5,092 nt of DNA from contig JAADEN010000173.1 in assembly GCA_013153375.1 (NCBI GenBank), forward strand, positions 1-5,092, written 5' to 3'. Positions 1 to 4,938 of this stretch are shown here, piece by piece. This DNA is from Chloroflexota bacterium. GTDB lineage: Bacteria > Chloroflexota > Anaerolineae > Anaerolineales > DRMV01. The notes under the pieces were generated by a model. It saw nothing but the letters and a program-made list of their open reading frames with translations. It searched no databases and was not told the DNA's origin. Each line of letters starts with the position of its first letter. Positions within the stretch are counted from its first letter, which is position 1. The position numbers and the translations under genes are program-made.

Positions 1-40
1 CAAGTTCTACATTTTTCGCGTGCGCCCGCCTCGTGGCGGC

Positions 41-69
41 TTGACGCGGCCCCGGGCTTTTGGTAGAAT
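41..69 (+). promoter_or_regulatory. sigma70-type promoter of the tRNA-Glu gene
   Basis: TTGACG at 41-46 (5 of 6 to the -35 consensus) and TAGAAT at 64-69 (5 of 6 to the -10 consensus) are separated by exactly 17 nt. The predicted start near 75-77 leaves only a few nucleotides of leader before the mature tRNA at 83, as usual for a tRNA gene. A small dyad, CCGCC-tcgt-GGCGG at 26-39, lies directly upstream of the -35 box; its role is unknown. Confidence 0.85.
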
Positions 70-82
70 GCAGGGCGCGAGT

Positions 83-154
83 GCCCCCATCGTCTAGGGG
101 TTAGGACACGGGCCTTTCAAGCCCGCGGCCGGGGTTCGAATCCCCGTGGGGGCA
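83..154 (+). tRNA. tRNA-Glu, anticodon UUC
   Basis: The cloverleaf folds with no mismatch in the acceptor, anticodon and T stems. The acceptor stem pairs 83-89 (GCCCCCA) with 147-153. The D stem pairs 92-94 with 105-107, and its loop has the conserved GG. The anticodon stem pairs 109-113 with 121-125 around the 7-nt loop CTTTCAA (114-120), placing the anticodon TTC at 116-118. The variable loop has 4 nt, and the T arm pairs 130-134 with 142-146 around TTCGAAT. The discriminator base is A154. The next bases are TAG, so CCA is not encoded and must be added by tRNA nucleotidyltransferase. The product decodes GAA/GAG and, as Glu-tRNA, may also feed tetrapyrrole synthesis in bacteria that use the C5 pathway. 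Confidence 0.98.
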
Positions 155-156
155 TA

Positions 157-191
157 GGCGACCGTCTCGCCATGACGGTCGCCTTTTCTTT
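157..191 (+). terminator. intrinsic terminator (or attenuator) between tRNA-Glu and pfkA
   Basis: GGCGACCGTC (157-166) pairs perfectly with GACGGTCGCC (174-183) around a 7-nt loop and is followed by TTTTCTTT (184-191). An A156-T184 pair could extend the stem to 11 bp. This is a classical Rho-independent terminator starting two bases after the tRNA discriminator. Because pfkA begins only 30 nt further on with no clear promoter in between, the structure may be a leaky terminator or attenuator; that part is inference. Confidence 0.88.
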
Positions 192-221
192 GACCGTTCC
201 CACCAGCCCCGGAGGTGTGCT

Positions 222-1361
222 ATGACCAAGGCCCAACGACGGCGCATTGCCATCCTCACCGGCGGCGGCGACGCGCCGGGGCTCAACGCGGCCATCCGTG
301 CCGTGGTGCGCCACGCGGTGTTCACTTTGGGCTGGGAAGTCCTGGGCGTGCGCAACGGCTACAACGGATTTCTCGAGCCCGACGGCGTCTTCCCTTTGAC
401 CCTGGACATGGTGCGGGGGATTTTGCCTTTGGGCGGCACCATTTTGGGCGCGGCCAACCGCGGCAACCCCTTTGCCCAGGAGATGGAGATCGACGGCCGC
501 AAGGTCACGGTGGATGTCTCCGACGACATCGTGGCCCGCATCCACGAACTGCAACTGGACGCGGTCATCGTCACCGGCGGCGACGGCACCCTGGGCGCGG
601 CGCTGGACCTGTACCGCAAAGGCGCGCCCATCGTCGGCATCCCCAAGACCATCGACAACGATGTGCCCGGCACCGACTTCACCATCGGCTTCGACACCGC
701 GGTCAGCGTGGCCGCGGAGGCCCTGGACCGGCTGCACACCACCGCGGAGTCGCACCACCGGGTCATGGTGGTGGAACTCATGGGCCGCGACGCGGGCTTC
801 ATCGCCCTGCACGCGGGCGTCGCGGGCGGGGCGGACATCATCCTGCTGCCCGAAATCCCCTTCCATTACGAAGTGCTGGCGGCCAAGGTGTTGGGCCGCA
901 TCCGCCGCGGGCGCATGTTCAGCATCGTGGCCGTGGCCGAGGGCGCGTACCCCGAGGGTGGGCAGAAGGTGTATCGCCAGCCCGGCGAAGGGCTGGTCGA
1001 GGCCCGTTTGGGCGGCATCTCGCTGCAGGTGGCCGACTACATCGCCCAGGCCACGGGCACCGAAACCCGGGCCTTGATTTTGGGACACTTACAGCGGGGC
1101 GGCACGCCCACCGCGCGCGATCGGGTGCTGGCCACCCTCTTCGGCGCGGAGGCGGTGCGCCTGGTGGCGCAGGATCGTCTGGGCCACATGGTCGCGCTGC
1201 GGGGCACCCGGGTCGAAGCCCTGCCCCTGGCCGAGATGCTGGCCCAGCGCCCCAAGCGGGTCCAACCCGACGACGATGTGCTGCTGGCCGCGCGCGCCAT
1301 CGGCACGGTCTTCGGCGACGAAATTGACCGCCTGCGCTCCGCAGGAGAGGCAGGCCTTTGA
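222..1361 (+). CDS. pfkA: 6-phosphofructokinase (PfkA family, group III-like)
   Basis: The 379-aa cytoplasmic enzyme phosphorylates fructose 6-phosphate to fructose 1,6-bisphosphate, the committed step of glycolysis. Visible motifs in order are: GGGDAPGLN at 14-22; GGDGT at 119-123; PKTIDND at 141-147, with D145 and D147 matching E. coli catalytic D127 and D129; MGRD at 187-190; E240 (E222 equivalent); and ETRALILGHLQRGG at 281-294, with R283, H289 and R292 matching sugar-phosphate ligands R243, H249 and R252. Gly122 (E. coli G104 position) points to ATP as donor, but Lys142 (G124 position) is the residue typical of PPi-dependent enzymes, so donor specificity is predicted ATP with some doubt. 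A gapless alignment puts Leu61 at allosteric Arg54, suggesting altered effector control. The protein is longer than the roughly 320 aa of E. coli PfkA. The ATG is supported by GGAGG at 211-215, 6 nt upstream. The stop overlaps the ribosome binding site of the next gene. Confidence 0.97.
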   Translation: MTKAQRRRIAILTGGGDAPGLNAAIRAVVRHAVFTLGWEVLGVRNGYNGFLEPDGVFPLTLDMVRGILPLGGTILGAANRGNPFAQEMEIDGRKVTVDVSDDIVARIHELQLDAVIVTGGDGTLGAALDLYRKGAPIVGIPKTIDNDVPGTDFTIGFDTAVSVAAEALDRLHTTAESHHRVMVVELMGRDAGFIALHAGVAGGADIILLPEIPFHYEVLAAKVLGRIRRGRMFSIVAVAEGAYPEGGQKVYRQPGEGLVEARLGGISLQVADYIAQATGTETRALILGHLQRGGTPTARDRVLATLFGAEAVRLVAQDRLGHMVALRGTRVEALPLAEMLAQRPKRVQPDDDVLLAARAIGTVFGDEIDRLRSAGEAGL

Positions 1362-1365
1362 GGAG
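1360..1365 (+). promoter_or_regulatory. ribosome binding site overlapping the pfkA stop
   Basis: GAGGAG at 1360-1365 shares its first two bases with the pfkA TGA stop (1359-1361) and sits 5 nt before the ATG of the SCP2 gene at 1371. Ribosomes terminating on pfkA can reload here, so the two genes are probably translationally coupled. This also fixes the downstream start. Confidence 0.85.
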
Positions 1366-1370
1366 CAGCC

Positions 1371-1721
1371 ATGCCCAAGGTGAACACCATCCAACAGGTT
1401 TTCGATTTGCTACCCCGCTACTTTCGCCCCGAAAAAGCCCGGGATGTGCGGGCCGTGGTGCAGTTTCACATCCCTGGCGCGGGGGGCGGCGATTGGATCG
1501 TGCGGGTGGATCAGGGGCGTTTGAGCGTGGAGCCGGGCGTGAGCCCCACCCCGGCGGACCTGACCGTCACCGTGTCGGCCGAGAACTACTGGGCCTTGCT
1601 GCGGGGCGAGATGGATCCCCTGGCGGCCTACATGCGGGGCCGCCTGCGCATCGAGGGTGACCTCAAACTGGCGTATCGCCTGCAGGACTTGTTCCGCATG
1701 CCCGATGAAAGTGTGGCATAA
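1371..1721 (+). CDS. SCP2 sterol-carrier-domain protein
   Basis: The 116-aa protein is essentially one SCP2 (sterol carrier protein 2) domain. The N-terminal helix (about 6-20, IQQVFDLLPRYF) is followed by a beta section, QFHIPG at 31-36 and DWIVRVDQGRLSVEPG at 41-56. Then comes the diagnostic C-terminal half: ADLTVTVSAENYWALLRGEMD at 62-82, AAYMRGRLRIEGDLKLA at 85-101, and a closing LQDLF at 104-108. The family forms a small hydrophobic pocket that binds fatty-acyl or other lipid ligands; in bacteria the ligand and role of stand-alone members are generally unknown. No signal peptide or membrane segment is visible, so it should be cytoplasmic. It starts 10 nt after the pfkA stop with an SD overlapping that stop, so it is very likely in one operon with pfkA. 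The domain call is strong; the function is not established. Confidence 0.9.
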   Translation: MPKVNTIQQVFDLLPRYFRPEKARDVRAVVQFHIPGAGGGDWIVRVDQGRLSVEPGVSPTPADLTVTVSAENYWALLRGEMDPLAAYMRGRLRIEGDLKLAYRLQDLFRMPDESVA

Positions 1722-1722
1722 T
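1714..1722 (+). promoter_or_regulatory. candidate extended -10 promoter for ugd
   Basis: TGG at 1714-1716 followed by CATAAT at 1717-1722 forms an extended -10 element (5 of 6 in the hexamer), overlapping the TAA stop of the SCP2 gene. It would give a transcript starting near 1728-1730 with a leader of about 44 nt before the ugd ATG. No convincing -35 box is seen 16-18 nt upstream, so this remains tentative; read-through from pfkA is the alternative. Confidence 0.35.
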
Positions 1723-1725
1723 AGC

Positions 1726-1747
1726 GCCGCTGCCTTGGGCCAGCGGC
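1726..1747 (+). other. hairpin in the SCP2-ugd spacer
   Basis: GCCGCTG (1726-1732) pairs perfectly with CAGCGGC (1741-1747) around an 8-nt loop. No T-tract follows, so it is unlikely to be an intrinsic terminator. If the candidate promoter at 1714-1722 is real, the hairpin would lie at the 5' end of the ugd mRNA and could stabilise it; otherwise it could be an operon-internal processing or stability element. Confidence 0.45.
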
Positions 1748-1772
1748 CATCCTGAAACACAGAGGACGGGGT

Positions 1773-3134
1773 ATGAAACGCATTACCGTGGTGGGTACCG
1801 GCTATGTGGGTTTGGTCACCGCGGCCGGTTTTGCGGATTTGGGCAACCGGGTCGTCGCCCTGGACATTGACGAAGCGAAGATCGCGCAATTGCGGCGCGG
1901 CGACATGCCCATTTACGAGCCCGGCCTGGCCGAGATGGTGGAACGCAATGTCAAGGCCGGCCGGTTGTCGTTCACCACATCGTACGCGGAGGCGATTCCG
2001 GGCGCGGAGTTCGTGTTCATCGCGGTGGGCACGCCCCAGGCGGTCAACGGCGAGGCCGACCTGCGCTATGTCGAGGCCGCGGCCCGCTCGGTGGCCGAAC
2101 ACATGACCGCGCCCCTCATCATCGTCAACAAGTCTACTGTGCCTGTGGGCACGGGCGACTGGGTGGCCGAAATCGTCCGCCGCCACCAAAAGGAGCCCAT
2201 CCCCTTCTCGGTGGTGTCGTGCCCCGAATTTTTGCGCGAGGGCTCGGCGTTGTACGACTTCATGAACCCGCACCGGGTGGTGCTGGGGTCGCTGGATCCC
2301 GAAGCCGCGGAGAAGGTGGCCCAGTTGCATCTGCCTTTGCGCGCGCCCATCCTCATCACCGACCTGCGCACCGCGGAGATGATCAAGTACGCGTCCAACG
2401 CGTTCCTGGCCACCAAAATCTCGTTCATCAACGAAATCGCCAACATTTGCGAGGCCCTGGGCGCGGATGTGAAGGAAGTGGCCCGGGGCATGGGGTACGA
2501 TCCCCGCATCGGGCCGCTGTTTTTGGAGGCCGGGCTGGGCTTTGGCGGCTCGTGCTTCCCCAAGGATGTGCAGGCCCTGGCCCGCATGGCCGAGGACATG
2601 GGCCGGCACCCGCAGTTGTTGCACGCGGTGCTGGACATCAACGCGGATCGGCGTCGCATGGCCGTGGAGCGGGTCGCGGAACTGCTGGGCGGCGACCTGA
2701 CGGGCAAGGTGGTGGGTCTGCTGGGTCTGGCCTTCAAGCCCAACACCGACGACATGCGCGAGGCGCCGTCCATCGACATCGCGCGCGGCCTGCTGGAACG
2801 GGGCGCGCGGGTGCGGGCCTACGACCCCATCGCCATGGACAACGCGCGGCGCATCCTGCCCGAGGTGGAGATGATGCCCGACCCTTACACCCTGGCCCAG
2901 GGCGCGGACGCGCTGATGGTGATCACCGAATGGAACGAGTTCAAGCAGTTGGACCTGGAGCGCATCCGGGACGCGATGCGGCAGCCGGTGCTGTTCGACG
3001 GGCGCAACATCTACGACCCGGCCCGCATGGCCGAACTGGGCTTCGTGTACCGGGGCGTGGGGCGGGGGCATCCGCTGCCCGAGGCCGTGCGCAACGGCGC
3101 GCCGCCTCCGGGCTCCAACATGGCCCACCCTTGA
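1773..3134 (+). CDS. ugd: UDP-glucose 6-dehydrogenase
   Basis: The 453-aa cytoplasmic enzyme oxidises UDP-glucose twice with NAD+ to UDP-glucuronate, a precursor of exopolysaccharide, capsule and other sugar nucleotides. The N-terminal Rossmann domain has GTGYVG at 8-13 and the acidic DID at 31-33 for NAD ribose. YEPGL is at 48-52, VGTP at 85-88, NKSTVPVGT at 119-127 and PEFLREGSA at 151-159. The central helix domain has EMIKYASNAF at 202-211, with K205 and N209 at the active site. The catalytic cysteine is C261 in GFGGSCFPKD (256-265). The C-terminal UDP-binding domain has FKPNTDDMREAPS at 321-333 and TEWNEF at 385-390. Length and motif order are normal; a roughly 24-residue tail after 429, rich in Pro and Gly, is extra. 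The start is supported by AGAGGA at 1761-1766, 6 nt before the ATG. GDP-mannose dehydrogenase is the closest alternative, but the motifs fit the UDP-glucose enzyme better. It is a lone gene here, with no glycosyltransferases in view. Confidence 0.95.
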   Translation: MKRITVVGTGYVGLVTAAGFADLGNRVVALDIDEAKIAQLRRGDMPIYEPGLAEMVERNVKAGRLSFTTSYAEAIPGAEFVFIAVGTPQAVNGEADLRYVEAAARSVAEHMTAPLIIVNKSTVPVGTGDWVAEIVRRHQKEPIPFSVVSCPEFLREGSALYDFMNPHRVVLGSLDPEAAEKVAQLHLPLRAPILITDLRTAEMIKYASNAFLATKISFINEIANICEALGADVKEVARGMGYDPRIGPLFLEAGLGFGGSCFPKDVQALARMAEDMGRHPQLLHAVLDINADRRRMAVERVAELLGGDLTGKVVGLLGLAFKPNTDDMREAPSIDIARGLLERGARVRAYDPIAMDNARRILPEVEMMPDPYTLAQGADALMVITEWNEFKQLDLERIRDAMRQPVLFDGRNIYDPARMAELGFVYRGVGRGHPLPEAVRNGAPPPGSNMAHP

Positions 3135-3144
3135 GCGCAACCGC

Positions 3145-3185
3145 TGACGACTGCCGACCGACGACTACCGACTGACGACCGAACC
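3145..3185. repeat. degenerate 14-bp tandem repeat in the ugd-mtaB spacer
   Basis: Unit 1, TGACGACTGCCGAC (3145-3158), and unit 2, CGACGACTACCGAC (3159-3172), match at 12 of 14 positions. A third, partial unit starts TGACGAC at 3173 and decays before the ATG of the next gene at 3186. The array fills almost all of the 51-nt gap. It is poor in purine runs, so it offers no Shine-Dalgarno sequence to mtaB. Function is unknown; it could be a fragment of a dispersed C/G/A-rich simple repeat. Confidence 0.6.
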
Positions 3186-4532
3186 ATGCGTATCTATCTG
3201 GACACCCTGGGCTGCCGGCTGAATCAGGCCGAAATCGAGCGGCTGGCCCGCTATTTTCGGGCCGCGGGACACGAGATTGTGGCCGCGCCCGAGGATGCGG
3301 ACCTGGCCGTGCTCAACACCTGCGCGGTGACCCAAAAGGCCGTGGCTGATAGCCGGCAACGGGCCCGCCAACTGGCCCGGGCCGGCGCGGGCGCGCTGGC
3401 CCTCACGGGCTGCTGGGTTTCGCTGGAGCCCGACGCCGCGGCCCAACTGCCCCGGGTGCGCTGGGTGGTGCCTAACCCCGCGAAGGACGCGCTGGTCGCG
3501 CAGGTGTTAGGTCTGCCCCTGGAGGCCTTCGACCTGGAGCCCGTGGCCCGAGAGCCCCTGCCCGGACTGCGCATGCGCACGCGCGCCTTCGTCAAGGTGC
3601 AGGACGGTTGCGACAACCGCTGCACTTTCTGCATCACCACCGTGGTCCGGGGGCCGGGCCGCAGCCGCTCGGTGGAGGAGGTGCTGGACGATGTGCGGGC
3701 CGCGCTGCGGGGCGGCGCGCAGGAGATCGTGCTCACCGGTGTGCACCTGGGCTCGTGGGGCCACGACCTGACCCCGCGGCGGCACCTGCGCCACCTGGTG
3801 GCCGAACTGCTGGAACGGCTGGACATCCCCCGGCTGCGGCTGTCGTCGCTGGAGCCGTGGGACCTGGACGCGGCCTTCTTCGACTTGTGGCAGGATGCCC
3901 GCCTGGCGCGGCATTTGCACCTGCCCTTGCAATCGGGCAGCGCGTCCACCCTGCGCCGCATGGCCCGCAAGACCACGCCGCAGGGCTTTCGGGCTTTGGT
4001 AGAGGCCGCACGTGAGCGCATCCCCGAGGTAGCCATCACCACCGATATCATCGTCGGCTTCCCCGGCGAGACCGAGGCCGAGTTCGCCGAAAGCCTGGCT
4101 TTCGTGGAAAGCCTGGGCCTGGCCGGAGGGCATGTGTTCACCTACTCCGAGCGGCCGGGCACCGCGGCGGCCCGCATGCCCGGGCAGGTGCCGCATCGGG
4201 TGCGCAAGGAACGCAACGCGCGCATGCGCGCGGTGCTGGACGCGGCCGCGGCCCGCTACCGATCCCGCTTCGTGGGCCGCACCCTGACGGTGCTGTGGGA
4301 GCGGGCCACGCGGCTGGACGGGCAGGGCTGGCTGGTGCAGGGCCTGAGCGACAATTATCTGCGGGTGCGGGCCCGGGTGGCCCAAAACCTGTGGAACCGC
4401 CTGACGCCCGTGCGCATCGTCCGGGTGGCCGAGGACGGCGCGCTGGAGGGCGAGGTGGTCGCGGTGCACGGCGCGAGCGCGGCGCAGCCCGGCCCGAGCG
4501 GAGCGGTTCCCCCGGTTCTTATCAAAAGTTAA
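3186..4532 (+). CDS. mtaB: tRNA (N6-L-threonylcarbamoyladenosine(37)-C2)-methylthiotransferase, MtaB type
   Basis: The 448-aa radical SAM enzyme should add a methylthio group to t6A37 of ANN-decoding tRNAs, giving ms2t6A. The N-terminal UPF0004 domain carries the auxiliary [4Fe-4S] cysteines C10 (TLGC), C46 (NTCAVT) and C76 (TGCW). The radical SAM cluster motif CDNRCTFC gives C142, C146 and C149. Further landmarks are RGPGRSRS at 155-162, LTGVHLGSWG at 183-192, LSSLEPWD at 219-226, HLPLQSGS at 245-252, TTDIIVGFPGET at 285-296 and FTYSERPGTAAARM at 318-331. A TRAM-like RNA-binding domain follows at about 365-427. The N-terminus MRIYLDTLGCRLNQAEIE matches the MtaB branch better than MiaB (i6A) or RimO (ribosomal protein S12). 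The ATG has no Shine-Dalgarno sequence, yet there is no other ATG, GTG or TTG in frame in the preceding gap and the family N-terminus begins at once, so the start is well supported. A roughly 20-residue Ala/Pro/Gly tail follows the TRAM domain. Confidence 0.94.
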   Translation: MRIYLDTLGCRLNQAEIERLARYFRAAGHEIVAAPEDADLAVLNTCAVTQKAVADSRQRARQLARAGAGALALTGCWVSLEPDAAAQLPRVRWVVPNPAKDALVAQVLGLPLEAFDLEPVAREPLPGLRMRTRAFVKVQDGCDNRCTFCITTVVRGPGRSRSVEEVLDDVRAALRGGAQEIVLTGVHLGSWGHDLTPRRHLRHLVAELLERLDIPRLRLSSLEPWDLDAAFFDLWQDARLARHLHLPLQSGSASTLRRMARKTTPQGFRALVEAARERIPEVAITTDIIVGFPGETEAEFAESLAFVESLGLAGGHVFTYSERPGTAAARMPGQVPHRVRKERNARMRAVLDAAAARYRSRFVGRTLTVLWERATRLDGQGWLVQGLSDNYLRVRARVAQNLWNRLTPVRIVRVAEDGALEGEVVAVHGASAAQPGPSGAVPPVLIKS

Positions 4533-4542
4533 CCCTATGGCC

Positions 4543-4570
4543 TTGGGTCCTGGCGCGATTGTGCTACAAT
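4543..4570 (+). promoter_or_regulatory. promoter of the MntA/HepT module
   Basis: TTGGGT at 4543-4548 and TACAAT at 4565-4570 are 16 nt apart, and TGC at 4562-4564 makes an extended -10. The predicted start is near 4576-4578, giving a leader of about 35 nt to the ATG at 4612. The -35 matches only TTG strongly; the extended -10 would compensate. The element lies after the mtaB stop, so the two downstream genes can be transcribed independently. Confidence 0.65.
4558..4570. promoter_or_regulatory. 13-bp dyad covering the -10 box
   Basis: ATTGT (4558-4562) and ACAAT (4566-4570) are a perfect inverted repeat around GCT, and the right arm lies within the TACAAT -10 box. In a GC-rich region an AT-rich palindrome at this spot could be an operator, but part of the symmetry comes from the -10 sequence itself. 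Confidence 0.4.
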
Positions 4571-4576
4571 GAGAGC

Positions 4577-4590
4577 GCGACCGGGGTCGC
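4577..4590. promoter_or_regulatory. 14-bp inverted repeat at the predicted transcription start
   Basis: GCGACC (4577-4582) and GGTCGC (4585-4590) are perfect 6-bp arms around GG. The element lies at the predicted transcription start and 21 nt before the chosen mntA ATG. Position suggests an operator or a small 5' mRNA hairpin. Short GC-rich palindromes are not rare in such DNA, so the call is moderate. Confidence 0.4.
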
Positions 4591-4599
4591 ATGTCGAAA

Positions 4600-4605
4600 G
4601 TGAGG
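4600..4605 (+). promoter_or_regulatory. ribosome binding site deciding the mntA start
   Basis: GTGAGG at 4600-4605 stands 6 nt before ATG 4612. The earlier in-frame ATG at 4591 would leave a leader of only about 14 nt and is preceded by the GGGGTCGC arm of the inverted repeat rather than a clear Shine-Dalgarno sequence. The 4612 start is therefore preferred. Confidence 0.65.
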
Positions 4606-4611
4606 CATTCG

Positions 4612-4938
4612 ATGAGCGAAGTCGTAGGGGCTACGGCGTCGGGCCTTGAACTTTTGGAGCGTCACGCCGCGGCGATCGAGAATCTGTGCCGGCAGTATGG
4701 CGTGCGTTCGTTGCGGGTGTTCGGTTCCGCGGTTCAGGGCACGGCCCGACCAGACAGCGATTTGGACCTGCTGGTGACTTTCGCCCGCCCGACCAGTTTG
4801 CTGGGGCTGGTGCGCTTGGAGCGGGAATTGAGCGCTTTGCTGGGTGTGGATGTGGATCTGGTCACCGAGCGGGCGTTGAGCCCTTATTTGCGGGCCTCAA
4901 TTCTCGAAGAGGCACGGGCGGTTTATGAGCAGGCGTGA
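4612..4938 (+). CDS. mntA: MntA-type minimal nucleotidyltransferase (antitoxin of a HEPN/MNT pair)
   Basis: The 108-aa protein (115 aa if ATG 4591 is used) is a minimal nucleotidyltransferase of the polymerase-beta superfamily. The signature GSX10DXD is exact: G38-S39, ten residues, then D50-L51-D52, with a third acidic residue candidate at D82 in VDLVT. In known HEPN/MNT pairs the MNT protein transfers AMP from ATP to a tyrosine of the HEPN toxin and thereby inactivates it; that role is inferred here from family and context. No DNA-binding domain, signal peptide or membrane segment is visible. It has its own promoter region, and its last 14 nt overlap the start of the HEPN gene, the usual antitoxin-first coupled order. 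GC is lower than upstream (37/60 in 4801-4860), which suggests the pair was acquired. A stand-alone nucleotidyltransferase role is less likely given the partner gene. Confidence 0.92.
   Translation: MSEVVGATASGLELLERHAAAIENLCRQYGVRSLRVFGSAVQGTARPDSDLDLLVTFARPTSLLGLVRLERELSALLGVDVDLVTERALSPYLRASILEEARAVYEQA

Noticed and set aside
190..218. TTGACC at 190-195 as a pfkA -35 box
   Set aside because: The region 16-18 nt downstream (AGGTGT and shifts) has no -10 likeness and is occupied by the ribosome binding site.
117..1088. 323-codon - strand frame over pfkA and tRNA-Glu
   Set aside because: It runs through the tRNA gene and antisense to pfkA; composition is that of a high-GC shadow, with no motif.
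215..1327. 370-codon + strand frame overlapping pfkA in another phase
   Set aside because: The translation is Arg/Gly/Pro/His-rich low complexity, while the pfkA frame carries every catalytic motif.
1726..1747. Hairpin as an intrinsic terminator of the pfkA-SCP2 operon
   Set aside because: No T-tract follows the stem; the next bases are CATCCTG.
1410..3140. 576-codon open frame on the - strand across the SCP2 gene and ugd
   Set aside because: It lies antisense to two genes with complete family motifs. Its translation is His/Arg/Gln-rich without recognisable domains, as expected from third-position G/C bias on the opposite strand.
3507..4592. 361-codon - strand frame over mtaB
   Set aside because: It is antisense to the radical SAM and TRAM domains, low in recognisable structure, and reads through the promoter region of mntA.
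4591..4611. Upstream ATG at 4591 as the mntA start
   Set aside because: It would sit directly against the inverted repeat without a good SD and very close to the predicted transcription start; ATG 4612 has GTGAGG at proper spacing. It cannot be fully excluded.
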